DNA from: Haematobia irritans
Taxonomy: Eukaryota > Arthropoda > Insecta > Diptera > Muscidae
Length of the DNA stretch: 64,000 nucleotides
Direction of reading: 5' to 3'
Assembly (NCBI RefSeq): GCF_050003625.1
Contig: NC_134397.1
Span: 222,766,537 to 222,830,536, forward strand
How positions within the stretch are numbered: the first letter of the stretch is position 1; every line of letters begins with the position of its first letter. Both the position numbers and the translations under genes were made by a program. A model generated the notes under the pieces. It was not told the origin of the DNA. It searched no databases and saw only the letters and a program-made list of their open reading frames with translations. Positions 1 through 10,953 of the stretch are shown in pieces.

Positions 1-620
1 CAAATCTGGTGATCGGTTTATATGGGGGCTATATATAATTATCGACCGATGTGGACCAATTTTTGCATAGTTGTTAGAGACCATATACTAACACCATGTA
101 CCAAATTTCAGCCGGATCGGATGAAATTTGCTTCTCTTAGAGGATCCGCAAGCCAAATCTGGGTATCGGTTTATATGGGGGCTATATATAATTATAGACC
201 GATGTGGACCACTTTTGGCGTGGTTGTTAGAGACCATATACTAACACCATGTACCAAATCTCAGCCGGTTCGGATGAAATTTGCTTCTCTTAGAGGATCT
301 ACAAGCCAAATCTGGGGGTCCGTTTATATGGGGTCTATACGTAAAAGTGGACCGATATGGCCCAGTTGCAATACCATCGGACCTACATCAATAACAACTA
401 CATGTGCCAAGTTTCGAGTCGATAGCTTGTTTCGTTCGGAAGTTAGCGTGATTTCAACTGACGGACGGTCGGACGGACGGACGGACATGCTTAGATCGTC
501 ACAGAATTTCACCACGACCCAGAATATATATACTTTATGGGGTCTTAGAGCAATATTTCGATGTGTTACAAACGGAATGACAAAGTTAATATACCCCCGT
601 CCTATGGTGGAGGGTATAAA
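1..620 (+). repeat. Family A element, 3' part (cut by window start)
   Basis: Two full units and part of a third of the 153-bp repeat are visible: the TATGGGGG motif falls at 21, 174 and 327. They are followed by the family tail: a conserved block from 330, a GGAC/GACG microsatellite at 460-486, and the terminal motif ATGGTGGAGGGTATAAAA ending near 620. A long open frame runs through the units only because 153 is a multiple of three and the unit lacks stops in that frame, so I do not call it a gene. The element resembles dipteran DINE-1/mini-me type non-autonomous elements; that assignment is from memory of the family layout. Confidence 0.85.
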
Positions 621-903
621 AAGTGATGGGGTTTTTTTCATTTTTACCCAAAAATTTATTTCACACTATCAATTTTTTAATCAAACCAAAAACGCTAATT
701 CCGTTAAGAAAGTAATTTCCAATTATTTTCTTAACTATTATATTTTTATTAAAAAATTGAATTTTGCAATCAACATCTATTAAATTTTTAATTGAATCGA
801 TTGAATCGATGAAATCAATAAATACTATCATTTTCGTCATTGAAGATATTTCCATGAAATTAATTATGGGATCAATTAATTTCCTGATTGAATGAGATTT
901 TTT
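621..903. other. AT-rich interval, no gene seen
   Basis: Very AT-rich sequence with runs of T and a short ATTGAATCGATTGAATCGAT repeat near 792-811. It probably lies in the second intron of the minus-strand gene that begins at 2690. No exon-like stretch with splice borders is visible. Confidence 0.4.
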
Positions 904-1863
904 TTGTGTACACAGGAAATTTTACAATTAAAAAATTAATAATTTTTTTTAATTAAAACGAAAATCAATCACATAAAATAGTAGTATCAATTAATTGAAG
1001 ATCTTTCAATTAAAAATTATATGGATCATTTATTTTGTAATTCAACACAAGAAATTACTTTTTACTGTGTATCAGTCACCATAGTCCATTAGAAAAGTTG
1101 TTGTTCCAAATAAAAAAATTAATTTATTTTTATGTTAGCCTGATATCAATGCAGGCTGGTTCAATGTCCAATAAGCTCGAATAAAATATTGTAATAACTT
1201 CTAGTTTAAAATTAATTTATACAATTAGTTTTTGTGATTGATTTGTGTTACAATTATATATTTTGTTGAACCAATTATAATTTTAATTGAATATTTTTTT
1301 AAAATCATTTTAAATTTTAATTCGAAAATGGTAATATATTGTTTCTGTGCTTTTCGTATTTTATACCAATTCGTGATTATGGTTATTATGGTCCCTACTT
1401 ACTCCAAATGAGAGAATCGTATTGGAACATTTTTGAATCAATTTTTTTTTTGTGTGTACACAGCAAACTTTCCAATTAAAAAAATAATTTAATATTTTTT
1501 TCATTTAAAACAAAAACCAATCACATAAATTAATAGTATCAATTAATTGAAGATCTTTCAATTAAAAATTAATTGGATTACTTAATTTTGTGATTAAACA
1601 AAAAAAATATTTTTTCTGTGTATCAGTCACAATAGTCAATTAAAAAAAATTATTGTTCCAATTAAATAATTTTTGTGATTGATTTTTGTTTCAATTAAAA
1701 TTGTTGTTGAACCAATTACAATTTTAATTGAATATATTTTTTTTTAATCGATTAAAATTTTACCTCGAAAAAGTTTGGTAATATTTTTTTCTGTGTTTTT
1801 TGGAGTTTTCTACCAGTTCGGGATTACTTACTCCAAATGAGAGAATCGTATTGGAACATTTTT
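904..1863. repeat. Tandem duplication built on an AT-rich TACACAG-type MITE
   Basis: Two diverged direct copies occupy about 904-1435 and 1452-1863. Each begins near TACACAG, runs through AATTAATTG-rich sequence to TTTTCTGTGTA (about 1072 and 1622), and ends with the same 40-bp block (1396-1435 and 1824-1863). The second copy is shorter by more than 100 bp. The final block in copy two is the 3' end of a coding exon with its splice donor, so copy one carries a displaced duplicate of that exon end inside the intron. Confidence 0.7.
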
Positions 1864-1963
1864 CAACGACCATATATGAATTTGGAAATGATCTCCAGAG
1901 AAACAGTATTCACTTGAAATGGTATCCACAGAGCTGATGAATAATGTATTGACATTACGGCGC
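1832..1963 (-). CDS. Coding exon 2 of DNAI7/CASC1-like gene
   Basis: On the minus strand, 1963 down to 1832 is open in the frame continuing from exon 1, coding about 44 residues that end in IHIWSLKNVPIRFSHLE. It is preceded by a pyrimidine-rich acceptor (TTTCATTTAG) and followed by a strong donor GTAAGTAA starting at 1831. The tryptophan-containing segment before 'KN-P' resembles the part of DNAI7/CASC1 proteins that follows their N-terminal helical region; this is recall, not alignment. The next exon must lie at lower coordinates, and none is visible before the window ends. Splice phase 2 is kept at both borders, which supports a real exon. Confidence 0.6.
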
Positions 1964-1998
1964 CTAAATGAAATTAAATTAACAAACACAAAACTTAC
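1964..1998 (-). other. Candidate 35-nt intron
   Basis: Read on the minus strand this stretch starts GTAAGTTTTG and ends TTTCATTTAG, with good donor and acceptor and a TTAATTTAAT branch-like segment. Removing it joins two open frames; leaving it in gives an immediate TAA. Thirty-five nucleotides is shorter than usual fly introns. Either it is an exceptionally short functional intron or a deletion has shrunk it and the gene is dying. Confidence 0.5.
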
Positions 1999-2690
1999 TT
2001 CATATAAGCTTCTTCAGAGCATAATATACGATATGTATAACAATCCAAAAAATCGCCAATATATTTTTGTAGAGAAAATTTCAATTCTTTGATATCGTGC
2101 AATATCGATGGAGAACATTTAGCCACCTCAAAATCATTATCAAGAAAATATTCAGTACGTCGTATAACACTTAAGCAATTGTTAATATCTTCATTATATT
2201 CCATACCAAATTCTGGTTTTAATTTCTCTTTCAAATTCATTCGCGTAAGATTTTTGCGAAAAATGCTCTGAGTTAATATGCTACGCTCATTTACGGCCAA
2301 AGGCCAATCAATATTAGCCTCTGGTTGTTTCTCTTCAAAAAATTTAAGTTTTGTTAGGAACATACGAATATTCGGTGGTTGATATGGTTTCGGCAAAGGA
2401 TTACAAGTTAAATATTCTTGCCATTTATCAGCAATTAATTGTTGTTCATTTAATTCCTCAATTTGTATAATGGCATCTAGAGGAGAAAAGAGCAAGGAAT
2501 TGATAAACATGGACTATGCAATTTCTTTACTATTCTTACCATCTATGAAATTCAAACAAACTCTCAAATCACTTAAACGATTTGAATATTTTTGTTCTCT
2601 AGCTTTTATTTCATCTAATGTGAGAAATTCATAAACTTTTTCGGGTGGTCCTTTTGGTTCTTTGTTTTTCTTGGTCTTTTTAGGAGGCAT
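1999..2690 (-). pseudogene. Coding exon 1 of DNAI7/CASC1-like gene, with in-frame TAG
   Basis: The minus-strand ATG at 2690-2688 opens a lysine-rich start (MPPKKTKKNKEPKGPPEK) typical of cytoplasmic proteins with basic N-termini. The frame stays open for 230 codons to the donor at 1998, except for one TAG at codon 59 (2516-2514). Downstream of the stop the reading continues in the same frame with a clear protein-like composition. It includes WQEYLTCNPLPKPYQPPNIR (about residues 89-108), which recalls the conserved W-Y-C-LP-P-P pattern of the Casc1 N-terminal domain of axonemal dynein intermediate-chain-like proteins. A single CAG or TGG to TAG change would explain the stop. No alternative splice removes it in frame. 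If functional the product would act in ciliary or sperm-tail dynein assembly (inference). It may be a pseudogene, a null allele or an assembly error. Confidence 0.6.
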
Positions 2691-2831
2691 TTTTTAAATA
2701 GAATTTTGATGTGAAAACTAAAATTTAAAGTGCCATAGGAATGACAATTGATTGATATTCCATGAAATAGACATGATTGATATTCCATGACATAGACATA
2801 GACTTCAAATGTATAATACAATAATTTTATA
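2691..2831 (-). other. 5' flank of the DNAI7-like gene with a short direct repeat
   Basis: The stretch just upstream of the ATG contains an imperfect direct duplication: the block ATTGATATTCCATGA followed by (A/C)ATAGACAT occurs at about 2752-2775 and again about 25 bp further on. No TATA element can be placed with confidence. Confidence 0.4.
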
Positions 2832-2948
2832 CCTCATTCACATTACACCTCCAAAATCCATTTTAGCTAGATTTCAACTGTCATTTGCCTTATAAAAAAT
2901 GGATTTCAAATCTACTTTTAGTAGATTTCGAGACTAATGTGAATGAGG
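2832..2948. mobile_element. 117-bp MITE with 14-bp perfect inverted ends and TA duplication
   Basis: The ends are CCTCATTCACATTA and TAATGTGAATGAGG, perfect inverses, flanked by TA on both sides (2830-2831 and 2949-2950). A second internal pair, AAATCCATTTT against AAAAATGGATTT, makes almost the whole element foldable. The TA target fits a Tc1/mariner-mobilised MITE. It sits about 140-260 bp upstream of the minus-strand ATG at 2690, a position where it could affect the promoter. Confidence 0.8.
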
Positions 2949-3598
2949 TATTATCGAGTAGAAAATCAATCCGATTTGTTATAAAGTTTGTCACTTCTTT
3001 TGAAATCACGCTAATTGCCGAACGAAACATGCTATCGACTTGAAACTTGGCACAAGTAGTTGATATAGGTCAGATGGTATTGCAAATGTGCCATATCGGT
3101 TCACTTTTACGTATAGCTCCCATATAAACGGACCCCCAGATTTGGCTTGCGGAGCCTCTAAGAGAAGCCTATTTCATCCGATCTGGCTGAAATGTGGTAC
3201 ATGGTGTTGGTATATGGTCTCTAAACACCATGCAAAAATTGGTCGAAATCGGTCCATAATTATATATAACCTCCATATAAACCCATCCCCAGATTTGTCT
3301 TGCGGAGCCTCCAAGAGAAGCAAATTTCATCCGATCCGGTTGAAATTTGGTACGTGGTATTAGTATATGGTCTCTAACAACCATGCCAGAATTGGTCCAT
3401 ATCGGTCCATAATTATATATAGCCCTTATATAAACCGATCCCCAGATTTGACCTCCGGAGCCTCTTGAAGGAGCAAAATTCATCCGATCCTGTTGAAACT
3501 TAGTACATGGTGTAAGTATATGGTCTCTAACAACCATGCAAAAATTGGTTCATAATTATATATAGCCTCCATATAAACCGATCCCCAGATTTGACCTC

Positions 3599-4167
3599 CC
3601 AGTAAAAAAAGCGTCGCCCTAAAAGTAATGAAAATGTTCTTTTTGGATACGAAAGTGGTGCAAAATTGACGCAGAAGCGATGAATTTAACATGTGCTTGT
3701 CGTAGTACGGAAGTCTTCCATTTCAACAGCCGGTGCACTGAATTTGCATCACTTTTTTAGGTGTGATCCGAATACAATGTTTTGAATGTAAATTAAAAAA
3801 TCTGTGATATTTTGTCAGTAAATAATTTTTATAATTTTTAATAATTTTTAATGGATTCTAACGGTTGTCTGAAATGTTTGACCTCAAATATTTTCAAAAA
3901 TGCACAATTTTTTCATATTGGATTTAGCATTTTTTTTCGACAAAATTTAAATAATTTGTATTTTATGAATTCTTAATCTATTTTTAACCAATTTGAAACG
4001 AAAACAAGTTAAAAATACCCACTAAAAATATGAAAAAAACATGTTATAAAAAATTGAATGAAAAGAACTTCCTGTGTAGTTAAAATAAATAACATCATTG
4101 GGAGTACATCTTCGGGATGTGCTTTTAAAGTTATGCTTTTGGAGGAACTTCCAAATTTTTTACTGGG
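3599..4167 (+). mobile_element. Family B MITE-like element, copy 1
   Basis: Ends are CCCAGTAAAAAAA and TTTTTTACTGGG, a perfect inverted pair. The A-family sequence it interrupts (GACCTCCGGAGCC) resumes after a 2-bp CT duplication. Just inside the left end is a GC-richer block (AGCGTCGCC). Five related copies occur in this window. I do not recognise a coding region in it, and I cannot assign the superfamily. Confidence 0.85.
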
Positions 4168-4351
4168 CTCCGGAGCCTCTTGAAGGAGCAAAATTCATCC
4201 GACCCGGTAGAAATTTGGTACATTTCGCTAGAGTATGGCCGATAACAACAATGCCTAAATTTGTCCGTATCGATCTATATTATATATAGCCCCCAAATAA
4301 ACCGATCCCCACTCGCAGAAAAGTCACGATTGCCACTGGAGCCAAAACTAA

Positions 4352-4633
4352 TCTACCAAAATTTTATTGCCATAGAAAATTTTGTCAAAATTTTATATTT
4401 CTATAGAAAATTTTGTCAACATTTTATGTCTTTAGGAAATTTTGTCAACATTTTATGTGTTTAGGAAAATTTATTTCTATAGAAAATTTTTTCAACATTT
4501 TATGTGTTTAGGAAAATTTATTTCTATAGAAAATTTTGTCAACATTTTATTTGTATAGAAAATTTTGTCAGAATTTTATTTGTATAGCAAATTTTGTCAA
4601 AATTTTATTTCTGTAGAAAATTTTGTCAACATG
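4352..4633 (+). repeat. 29-bp D minisatellite array (continues at 4956-4990)
   Basis: Short AT-rich units of the form TTTCTATAGAAAATTTTGTCAAAATTTTA repeat with a period near 29 bp, interrupted by a SINE. The array is part of the surrounding family A element. Confidence 0.8.
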
Positions 4634-4955
4634 TTAGGTTAGGTTAGGTTAGGTGGCAGCCCGATGTATCAGGCTCACTTAAACTATTCAGTCCATTGTG
4701 ATGCCACATTGGTGAACTTCTCTCTTATCACTGAGTGCTGCCCGATTCCACAAGGGACCTCCTTTTTATGGCCGAGTCCGAACGGCGTTCCACATTGCAG
4801 TGAAACCACTTAGAGAAGCTTTGAAACCCTCAGAAATATCACCAGAATTTCTGAGGTGGGATAATCCACCGCTGAAAAACTTTTTGGTGTTCGGTCGAAG
4901 CAGGAATCGAACCCACGACCTTTGTATACATGCGGGCATGCTAACCATTGCACCA
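4634..4955 (-). mobile_element. tRNA-derived SINE, copy 1
   Basis: In minus orientation it has a tRNA-like head with RNA polymerase III B box GGTTCGATTCC, a body shared with the copies at 29141, 37598 and 61541, and a tail of CCTAA repeats (seen here as TTAGG repeats from 4634). The extreme 5' end, including the first bases before the A box, is missing. It lies inside the D minisatellite. Confidence 0.85.
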
Positions 4956-5450
4956 TTTTCTATAGAAATGTTATTTCTATAGAAAATTTATGAAGCACCT
5001 CGTAGTTGTAGAGGAATATTTTGCAAAATCTTCCAAAACATCAAGAATTCTACCAATCTACCAAACAGCAAAAAAATTGCCATTTTTGGTAGACTCGTGT
5101 TCATAATTGTATATAGCCCCCATATAAAGCGACCCCGATATTTCAATTCTGGCTCTATAGTTACCGCACAAAAGTTCATGTCAGTTCGTAATTATTTCTT
5201 CCCTATACCGGTAAAGAACTGAATATATACGTATTTAATCGACCTTTTTTTTGTCTACTAAGTATCACGAATGGACTAACTTACAATTTAGAAGATGATA
5301 TTAAGAAGTTTTAAGATGCCTTGCCATCGGCCGCAATCCAAGTAATTTAATTGTGGATGACCGTCTTCAGTAGAAGTTTTTACGCAATCCATGGTGGAGG
5401 GTACATAAGAATCGGCCTGGCCGAACTTACGGCCGTATATACTTTGTTTT

Positions 5451-5963
5451 TTTTTTTTTCTAGTACCATTGCTCATTAGCGTGATACTGGCAGTCTTGCA
5501 TCCTGCCCTAGTCGAGAGGTGAAGGGCAGATGTAATCGGGTGATTTCGATTACATCTGTCCTTCACACCGCAGACTTAGAAAACTTGCCCGTGAGCTGAA
5601 CATATCGCTAGAATGCAACAAAAATGAGCTTGGACAAAAGGCATTAAAGTTCCAAAAAGTGCAAGATCCCACCGATGAACAAATAGCGAAAGACTGAAAA
5701 AAAGCCAAGGAATTGCTTTGCTTGCACGAAAGTAGGCAGTTACCGAGTTTGGTTTCCTGCGATGAGAAGCCATTCCAAATTGGACAGCTCTTAAACAAAC
5801 AAACGGGTCAAACTTGTCGAAGAGGTCAGCTAAAAATGTACACCTTAATGTTGTCAGCCACTGTAACGGCTGATGGTCGCTGCAGGCTTGTGGTCATCGG
5901 GTTTAAAAGAAAAGTCCTGTCGGGAAAATGCATTTTCCTATCAGCTTCCTCGCCTCATTTCTA
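5451..5963 (+). pseudogene. Decayed Tc1/mariner-superfamily transposase fragment
   Basis: With one stop tolerated near 5696, the plus strand reads RKLARELNIS, then ALKFQKVQDPTDEQIAKD, then LLCLHES, then VSCDEKPFQIGQLLNKQTG, then ATVTADGR. This pattern matches the N-terminal helix-turn-helix and first catalytic aspartate (CDEKPF) of a widespread insect Tc1/mariner-like transposase. Stops and shifts break it and the C-terminal half is absent, cut near a K-family element. A second remnant of the same family lies at 62036-62560. Confidence 0.65.
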
Positions 5964-5967
5964 AGGA

Positions 5968-6130
5968 TATGGTCACACCAAACAAATATTTGCCCAAAAC
6001 GAGTGTCAAACTTTTTTCCAGGAGCACTTTTTGAAATATCTGGATGCAGTTTTGGGATATACTCTTATTGGGATATACTCTTATGATGTAATATATCCGA
6101 TATGAGCTAAAAATGTTTGCTGTTTAAGTT
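5968..6130. mobile_element. K-family MITE, partial
   Basis: Begins GGTCACACCAAACAAATATTTG, the same end as the MITEs at 7387 and 57088. The interior holds a duplicated GGGATATACTCTTAT and a GGATATA/TATATCC inverted pair. The right end is not recognisable. Confidence 0.55.
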
Positions 6131-6600
6131 CAACCCTTCGCTGGTTCGTGAACGTTGAAAATGGTACAAACTGTTGACTGAAGACAATGTACCCAATGAA
6201 CGAGCCCTGCTGAAGGCTTATACTATCCTAGGCACTAAAGAGAAGATGATCACTATGTTCAAGGCTCCACAAATCGGAGTTACATGAAGAAAAAGCACCG
6301 AAAGCACGTGAATAAGAAAGGGAATATCATTCACTATAATAACATACTGGTTGACTTATCCACCCTCAAATAGGTCGACTTGGCCTATGCTGCTCCACTT
6401 TCAGTAGTCTCCTGATGTTGCCGCGTACAACTCTGGTCTCTGTTTCGCTGACAACCAATAACTATGGAGACTCTATGTTCGTATTATCCTTATGCATAAA
6501 GGCTACAGCGATATAAACTTTCCATTCGATAAATCCATAGAGTATCGCAAATCTCTCAACGAGATGGCAGAACATTGATCACAGGTGTCTAATAGGGAAC
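6131..6600 (+). other. Possible decayed coding remnant, unidentified
   Basis: Patches read like protein on the plus strand, for example TEDNVPNERALLKAYTILG (about 6178-6235) and NFPFDKSIEYRKSLNEMAEH (about 6519-6578), but in different frames and with stops between. I do not recognise the family. It could be transposon or retrocopy debris, or chance. Confidence 0.2.
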
Positions 6601-7386
6601 TCAAAAAATTTTCGTATTTGTTTTTTTAGAAATGTTAAATGTTACATCTGAAATGACAAACTTTTAAACGCACCATGCCATGGCAGCGAATACACGGTGG
6701 AATCTTTTTCTCTGTTGAAGAAATATTAATAATGAATTCATGACCCTGGACGAGTTGAAAACATCGATGGTCCATAAACAACATTCCTTATCAAGGCCTT
6801 CTTTATTGTATTTGCTCTACAAAAAATAATTTAAATATTTATAGAATGAATGTTAATGATGATAATAAGCCATGGCCGCATGAAGAAAGGTTTTATGAAA
6901 CAGAGGGTTGTGATGTTGTTTTGTCTTCACACTATTTTCATGGAGAGAGTACGAAGCAATGAAGCAACTCAATGCTTCATTTAAACAGCCATTCAAAGAG
7001 GATTTTTTTACCAAGTCTCAATGTTATCAACAGCATTAGCGATATAATAAAAAAGTATTGTTTATAAATTCATAAAATTTATACATATTTTTCGGAGGTT
7101 TTAAGAACTAATCCATATAGTTCTTAAAATCTCTCCAAATGTCTTATAACTGATATTGGATGTGGTGTTGCATTTAGTTCCACAAACTCTTTTTGAGTTT
7201 AAACTTACAAGTTATTATCGCTTATCCCATAGTTCATCTAAGCAACTTTGTAAACTATAAAGATAGCATATCAAACTAGAACAGGAAAATGAGTGTAAGA
7301 ACTTAAAGAGAGCCAATTAGTGCACAGGAGCGATATTCGAAGGCCTTTTTTCAGATTTATTTTCCATTTCGAGTACATATTCACAT
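6601..7386. other. Interval with no gene seen
   Basis: AT-rich sequence with no exon borders, inverted ends or repeated blocks that I could tie to other parts of the window. Confidence 0.4.
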
Positions 7387-7562
7387 GGTCACAATAGACA
7401 AAAATGTTGAACAAAATTACACTTTTTGCAGGAACATTTTCAAAATATATGGATACATTTTTTGGAAATCGCTCCTAAAGAGATGTTATATATCCAATAT
7501 TTGCTGGTTTCACACTGATGAATTCTTTTTGTATTGATGTCAAATATTTATTTAGTGTGACC
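7387..7562. mobile_element. K-family MITE, 176 bp
   Basis: Left end GGTCACAATAGACAAAAATG and right end CAAATATTTATTTAGTGTGACC are imperfect inverse copies. The interior keeps ATGTTATATATCC-like sequence also seen in the partial copy at 5968. No coding capacity. Confidence 0.6.
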
Positions 7563-7590
7563 GTATCGTAAGAAAACAAACCTTGTCTGC

Positions 7591-8240
7591 AATGAAAAAA
7601 AAGCATACTAGGTTCTAAAGATTTTGTCTTTACTTTAAACATTTTGGTATTGATTCCGAGCCAAAGAAGCGGAGAATACAAGTAAGGATACTTTTAAGAA
7701 ACAATTCTCTTTTAAATTTAGGTTTTGTGTTCTTGCATCTAGGAAGCAAATTTTAATTTTTGGTTTTTTTTTCAGCTTTTTTTCTTCATATGCTATCAAA
7801 GTCATCTAAAAACGAGTTAACGACAATTATTTTCCAAATTAAGATTCGACTTCCAGTAGAAATTCTGCTGTTTCACGTAACAAACCTCTTTAAAATAAAG
7901 TGTTGAAGAACATGTCCTATATTTGAACAATTTTTTGCTTTGTAGTCAAGATGCAAAATGACAACAAATTTAAAATTTAAATTAAAAGATTTTTTTTTGA
8001 ATTATTAGAGTCAAGTTGACCTTAGTCCAAACATTTTTTCTTTCATTTTATGATACCCATTTTTTAATGAAATCACTTAATTATAAGGACAATACCACTT
8101 CATTGAAAAGTTTATCGACTTTTGGACTCGGAAAAAAGCTTTATATTAGAGAAATGAGTCTTCTATTCTAAGCAAAATTTGCATTCGTATTTTAAAGACA
8201 TGAAATCTTTGAACTCACGACAAAATTGTTTTCAGTGTGG
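7591..8240 (+). mobile_element. I-family element, copy 1
   Basis: About 650 bp, homologous over its whole length to the inverted copy at 38536-39180. Shared landmarks are AAAGATTTTGTCTTTACTTTAAA, a GGAGAATACAAGTAAGGA block, and TTTTCAGTGTGG at the right end. The better-preserved copy shows CACTG...CAGTG ends. It has no long ORF and is probably non-autonomous. Confidence 0.65.
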
Positions 8241-8763
8241 TTCGAAATATTTTGCATTTACACAAATTATGTTGGTATTTATTCCGAAAACGCAATTCTC
8301 TTTTCACTTGGAGTTTTGCGATTCTGAGAAAAAAATTGAATTTATTTGTCTTTTCTCCTTTTTCGCATGTGGTACAAAAAATTCTTTAAATACGAATTCT
8401 GCACAATTTAAATTCCTAAATTCAGACTAGGCTTTATTTATTAATTAGGTTATATTTCAAGAAAAATTACCTTTAAAATAAAATCGAGAGAGACACCTCC
8501 TCCTAAGCTACAAATATCAACTAATATCATCAAATTAATTGACGCTGTCAATAACATTGCACTCAAAAAAAAATTATTTAAATTCAAAGTTTAAGAAAAT
8601 CTACGCTTGGCATGTTAACGAAGCTTGCCCAAAAATTTGATACACTAAAAAAAGCAAACCCGTTTCCAAAGATTTTGTCTGTACACTAATGATTGATGTA
8701 AGGGTAAAATTAAAACACAATTCTCTTATAAATTTGAGTTTTGCGTACTTGGTAATAGGAAAC
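8241..8763 (+). repeat. I-family fragments interrupted by an A element
   Basis: From 8641 the sequence ACACTAAAAAAAGC followed by AAAGATTTTGTCTGTAC repeats the left end of the I family; the copy is cut off where the A element begins at 8764. The part before it is diverged I-like sequence. A small ORF here is not protein-like. Confidence 0.5.
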
Positions 8764-10353
8764 AAGTATATACGGCCGTAAGTTCTGCCAGGCCGAATCT
8801 TATGTACCCTCCACCATGGATTGCGTAGAAACTTCTACGAAAGACTTGGGTTGGTTTACTTGGGTTGTGGTATCTTAAAACTTCTTAACATCGTTTTCTA
8901 AATTGTGAGTTAGTCCATACGTGGTATATATTAGACCAAATAGGTAAGTCTACAAATAACTACGACTCGATATGGACTTTTGCACGGTACCTAGAGAGCC
9001 AGAATTGAAATATGGGGGTCGCTTATATGGGGGCTATATACAATTATGAATTTGATATGGACCAATTTTTTGTGATTGGGGCTATATATAACTATAGACC
9101 GTTATGGACTTAGTTAGGCATGGTTGTTAACGGCCATATACTAGCTCAATGTACTCAATTTCAACTGACTCGGATGAAATTTGCTCCTCCAAGAGGCTCC
9201 AAAACCAAATCTCGGGATCGGTTTATATGGGGCTATATATGATTATGGACTGATATGGACCACTTTTGGCATGACTGTTAAATATCATATACTACCATCA
9301 CGTACCAACAGATCGGATGAATTTTGCTTTTCCAAAAGGCACCGGAGGTCAAATTTGGGGATCGGTTTATATGGGGGTTATATATAATTATGGACTGATA
9401 TGAATCAATTCCTGCATGGTTGTTGGATACCATATACTAACACCACGTACCAAATTTCAAATGAATCAGATGAATTTTGGTTTTCCAAGAGGCTCCGGAG
9501 GTCAAATCAGGTGATCGGTTTATATGGGGGCTATATATAATTATGCACCGATGTGGATCAATTTTTGCATGGTACTTAGAGACCATATACTAACACCATA
9601 TACTAAATTTCAGCCGGATCGGATGAAATTTGCTTGTCTTAGAGGCTCCGCAAGCCAAATCGGGGGATCGGTTTATATGGGGGCTTTATATAATTATGGA
9701 CCGATTTCGACCAATTTTTGCATGGTTGTTGGATACCATATATTAACACCACGTACCAAATTTCAACTGAATCAGATGAATTTTGGACTTCCAAGAGATT
9801 CCGGATGTCAAATCTGGTGATCGGTTTATATGGGGGCTATATATAATTATAAACCGATGTGGACCATTTTTTGCGCGGTCATTAGAGACCATATACTAAC
9901 ACCATGTACCCAATTTCAGCCGGATCGGATGAAATTTGCTTCTCCTAGAGGCTCCGAAAGCCAAATCGGGAGATCGGTTTATATGGGGGCTATATATAAT
10001 TATTAACCGATGTGGACCAATTTTTGCATAGTTGTTAGAGACCACATACTTACATCATGTACCCAATTTCAGCCGGATCGGATGAAAGTTGCTTCTCTTA
10101 GAGGCTCCGCAAGCCAAATCGGGAGATCGGTTTATATGGGGGCTATATATAGTTATGTACCGATGTGGACCAATTTTTGCACGGTAGTTAGAGATCATAG
10201 CTGACACCATGTACCAAATTTCAGCCGAATCGGATGAAATTTGCTTCTCTTAGAGTTTCCGCAAGCCAAATTTGGGGGGTCCGTTTATATGAGGGCTATA
10301 CGTAAAAGTGGACCGATATGGCCCATTTGCAATACCATCCGACCGTCGACCGT
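8764..10353 (+). repeat. Family A element with head and about eight 153-bp units
   Basis: Starts CAAGTATATACGGCCGTAAG with the head hairpin and the TACCCTCCACCAT motif. After about 180 bp of single-copy head sequence there are repeated TATATGGGGGCTATATATAA units spaced near 153 bp, with small length changes. The tail stops at CCATCCGACC, before the microsatellite and the terminal inverted motif, so this copy is 3'-truncated. No D minisatellite is present in it. Confidence 0.85.
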
Positions 10354-10683
10354 TAATTAAAAGAAAGTTTGTAATCTCCGCTTTGAAATTTTTCTTTTTT
10401 TTAATTTTGGGACACTAATCTTTGAAATAAGGCAAATTTTCATTTATGTTAAGCAAAAAATATTATCGATTTAATGAAATAATCTTTAAATTAACTGAAA
10501 TATTGAATCTTTGGATTAACGATAAAACAAACACTTCCAATTTAGGCTAAGAATTATATTAAGGATTTTGTATTTTTGGATTAAAGTTTTTTATGAACAT
10601 AAGATAACATTCTTTACTTTGAAGTATCTGTTGTAATTTGGGTTTTAAGCTAAAATTTATTTGTGCACGAATAACTTTGTTAA
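10354..10683. other. AT-rich interval, no gene seen
   Basis: Low-GC sequence with no recognised element or exon. Confidence 0.35.
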
Positions 10684-10953
10684 TACACAGAAATAAATTT
10701 TTTTGTCTTCAATCTCAAAATTAATTGATCCAATTAATTTTTAATTGAAACGTCTATAATCACGGAAATGATAATATCAATCACCAAAGTCAATTAACAA
10801 TTTGATTGATCTAATTAAAAAATTAATTGATACAATTAATTTTTGTTTCATTTAAACAATTTTTTTGAACCAATTAAATTTTAATTGAATATTTTTTGAA
10901 AATTCAATTAAAATATTAATTGGAAATTTTTTGGAAATATTTTTTTTGTGTAT
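10684..10953. mobile_element. H-family MITE, about 270 bp
   Basis: Flanked by TACACAGAAATAAA on the left and TTTTTTTTGTGTA on the right. The interior is rich in AATTAATTG and CAATTAATTTT, making it highly self-complementary. The pattern matches 14001-16112 and the duplicated blocks at 904-1622. Confidence 0.6.

Larger units (their letters stand above)
3001..5450 (-). repeat. Family A element, nearly complete, with three insertions or inner modules
   Basis: In minus orientation: a truncated tail at 3001, 153-bp units to 3598, family B insertion (3599-4167), more A unit, the 29-bp D minisatellite (4352-4632) with a SINE inside it (4634-4955), then unique head sequence ending at the hairpin GGCCTGGCCGAA and GTATATACTTG near 5450. 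The tail lacks its microsatellite. Order of modules matches the element at 30682, which shows that the D array is an internal part of this A subtype rather than an unrelated neighbour. Confidence 0.8.

Noticed and set aside
22..783. 253-codon frame with repeated MGAIYNY..WTNF peptides
   Set aside because: It is read through the 153-bp non-coding repeat; the period is a multiple of three, so one stop-free unit yields a long frame. Other copies are broken at random places.
2515..2540. 26-nt intron removing the in-frame TAG
   Set aside because: GTAAGAATAG to TTGCATAG has splice-like borders, but removing 26 nt shifts the frame and leads to a stop, so it does not rescue the gene.
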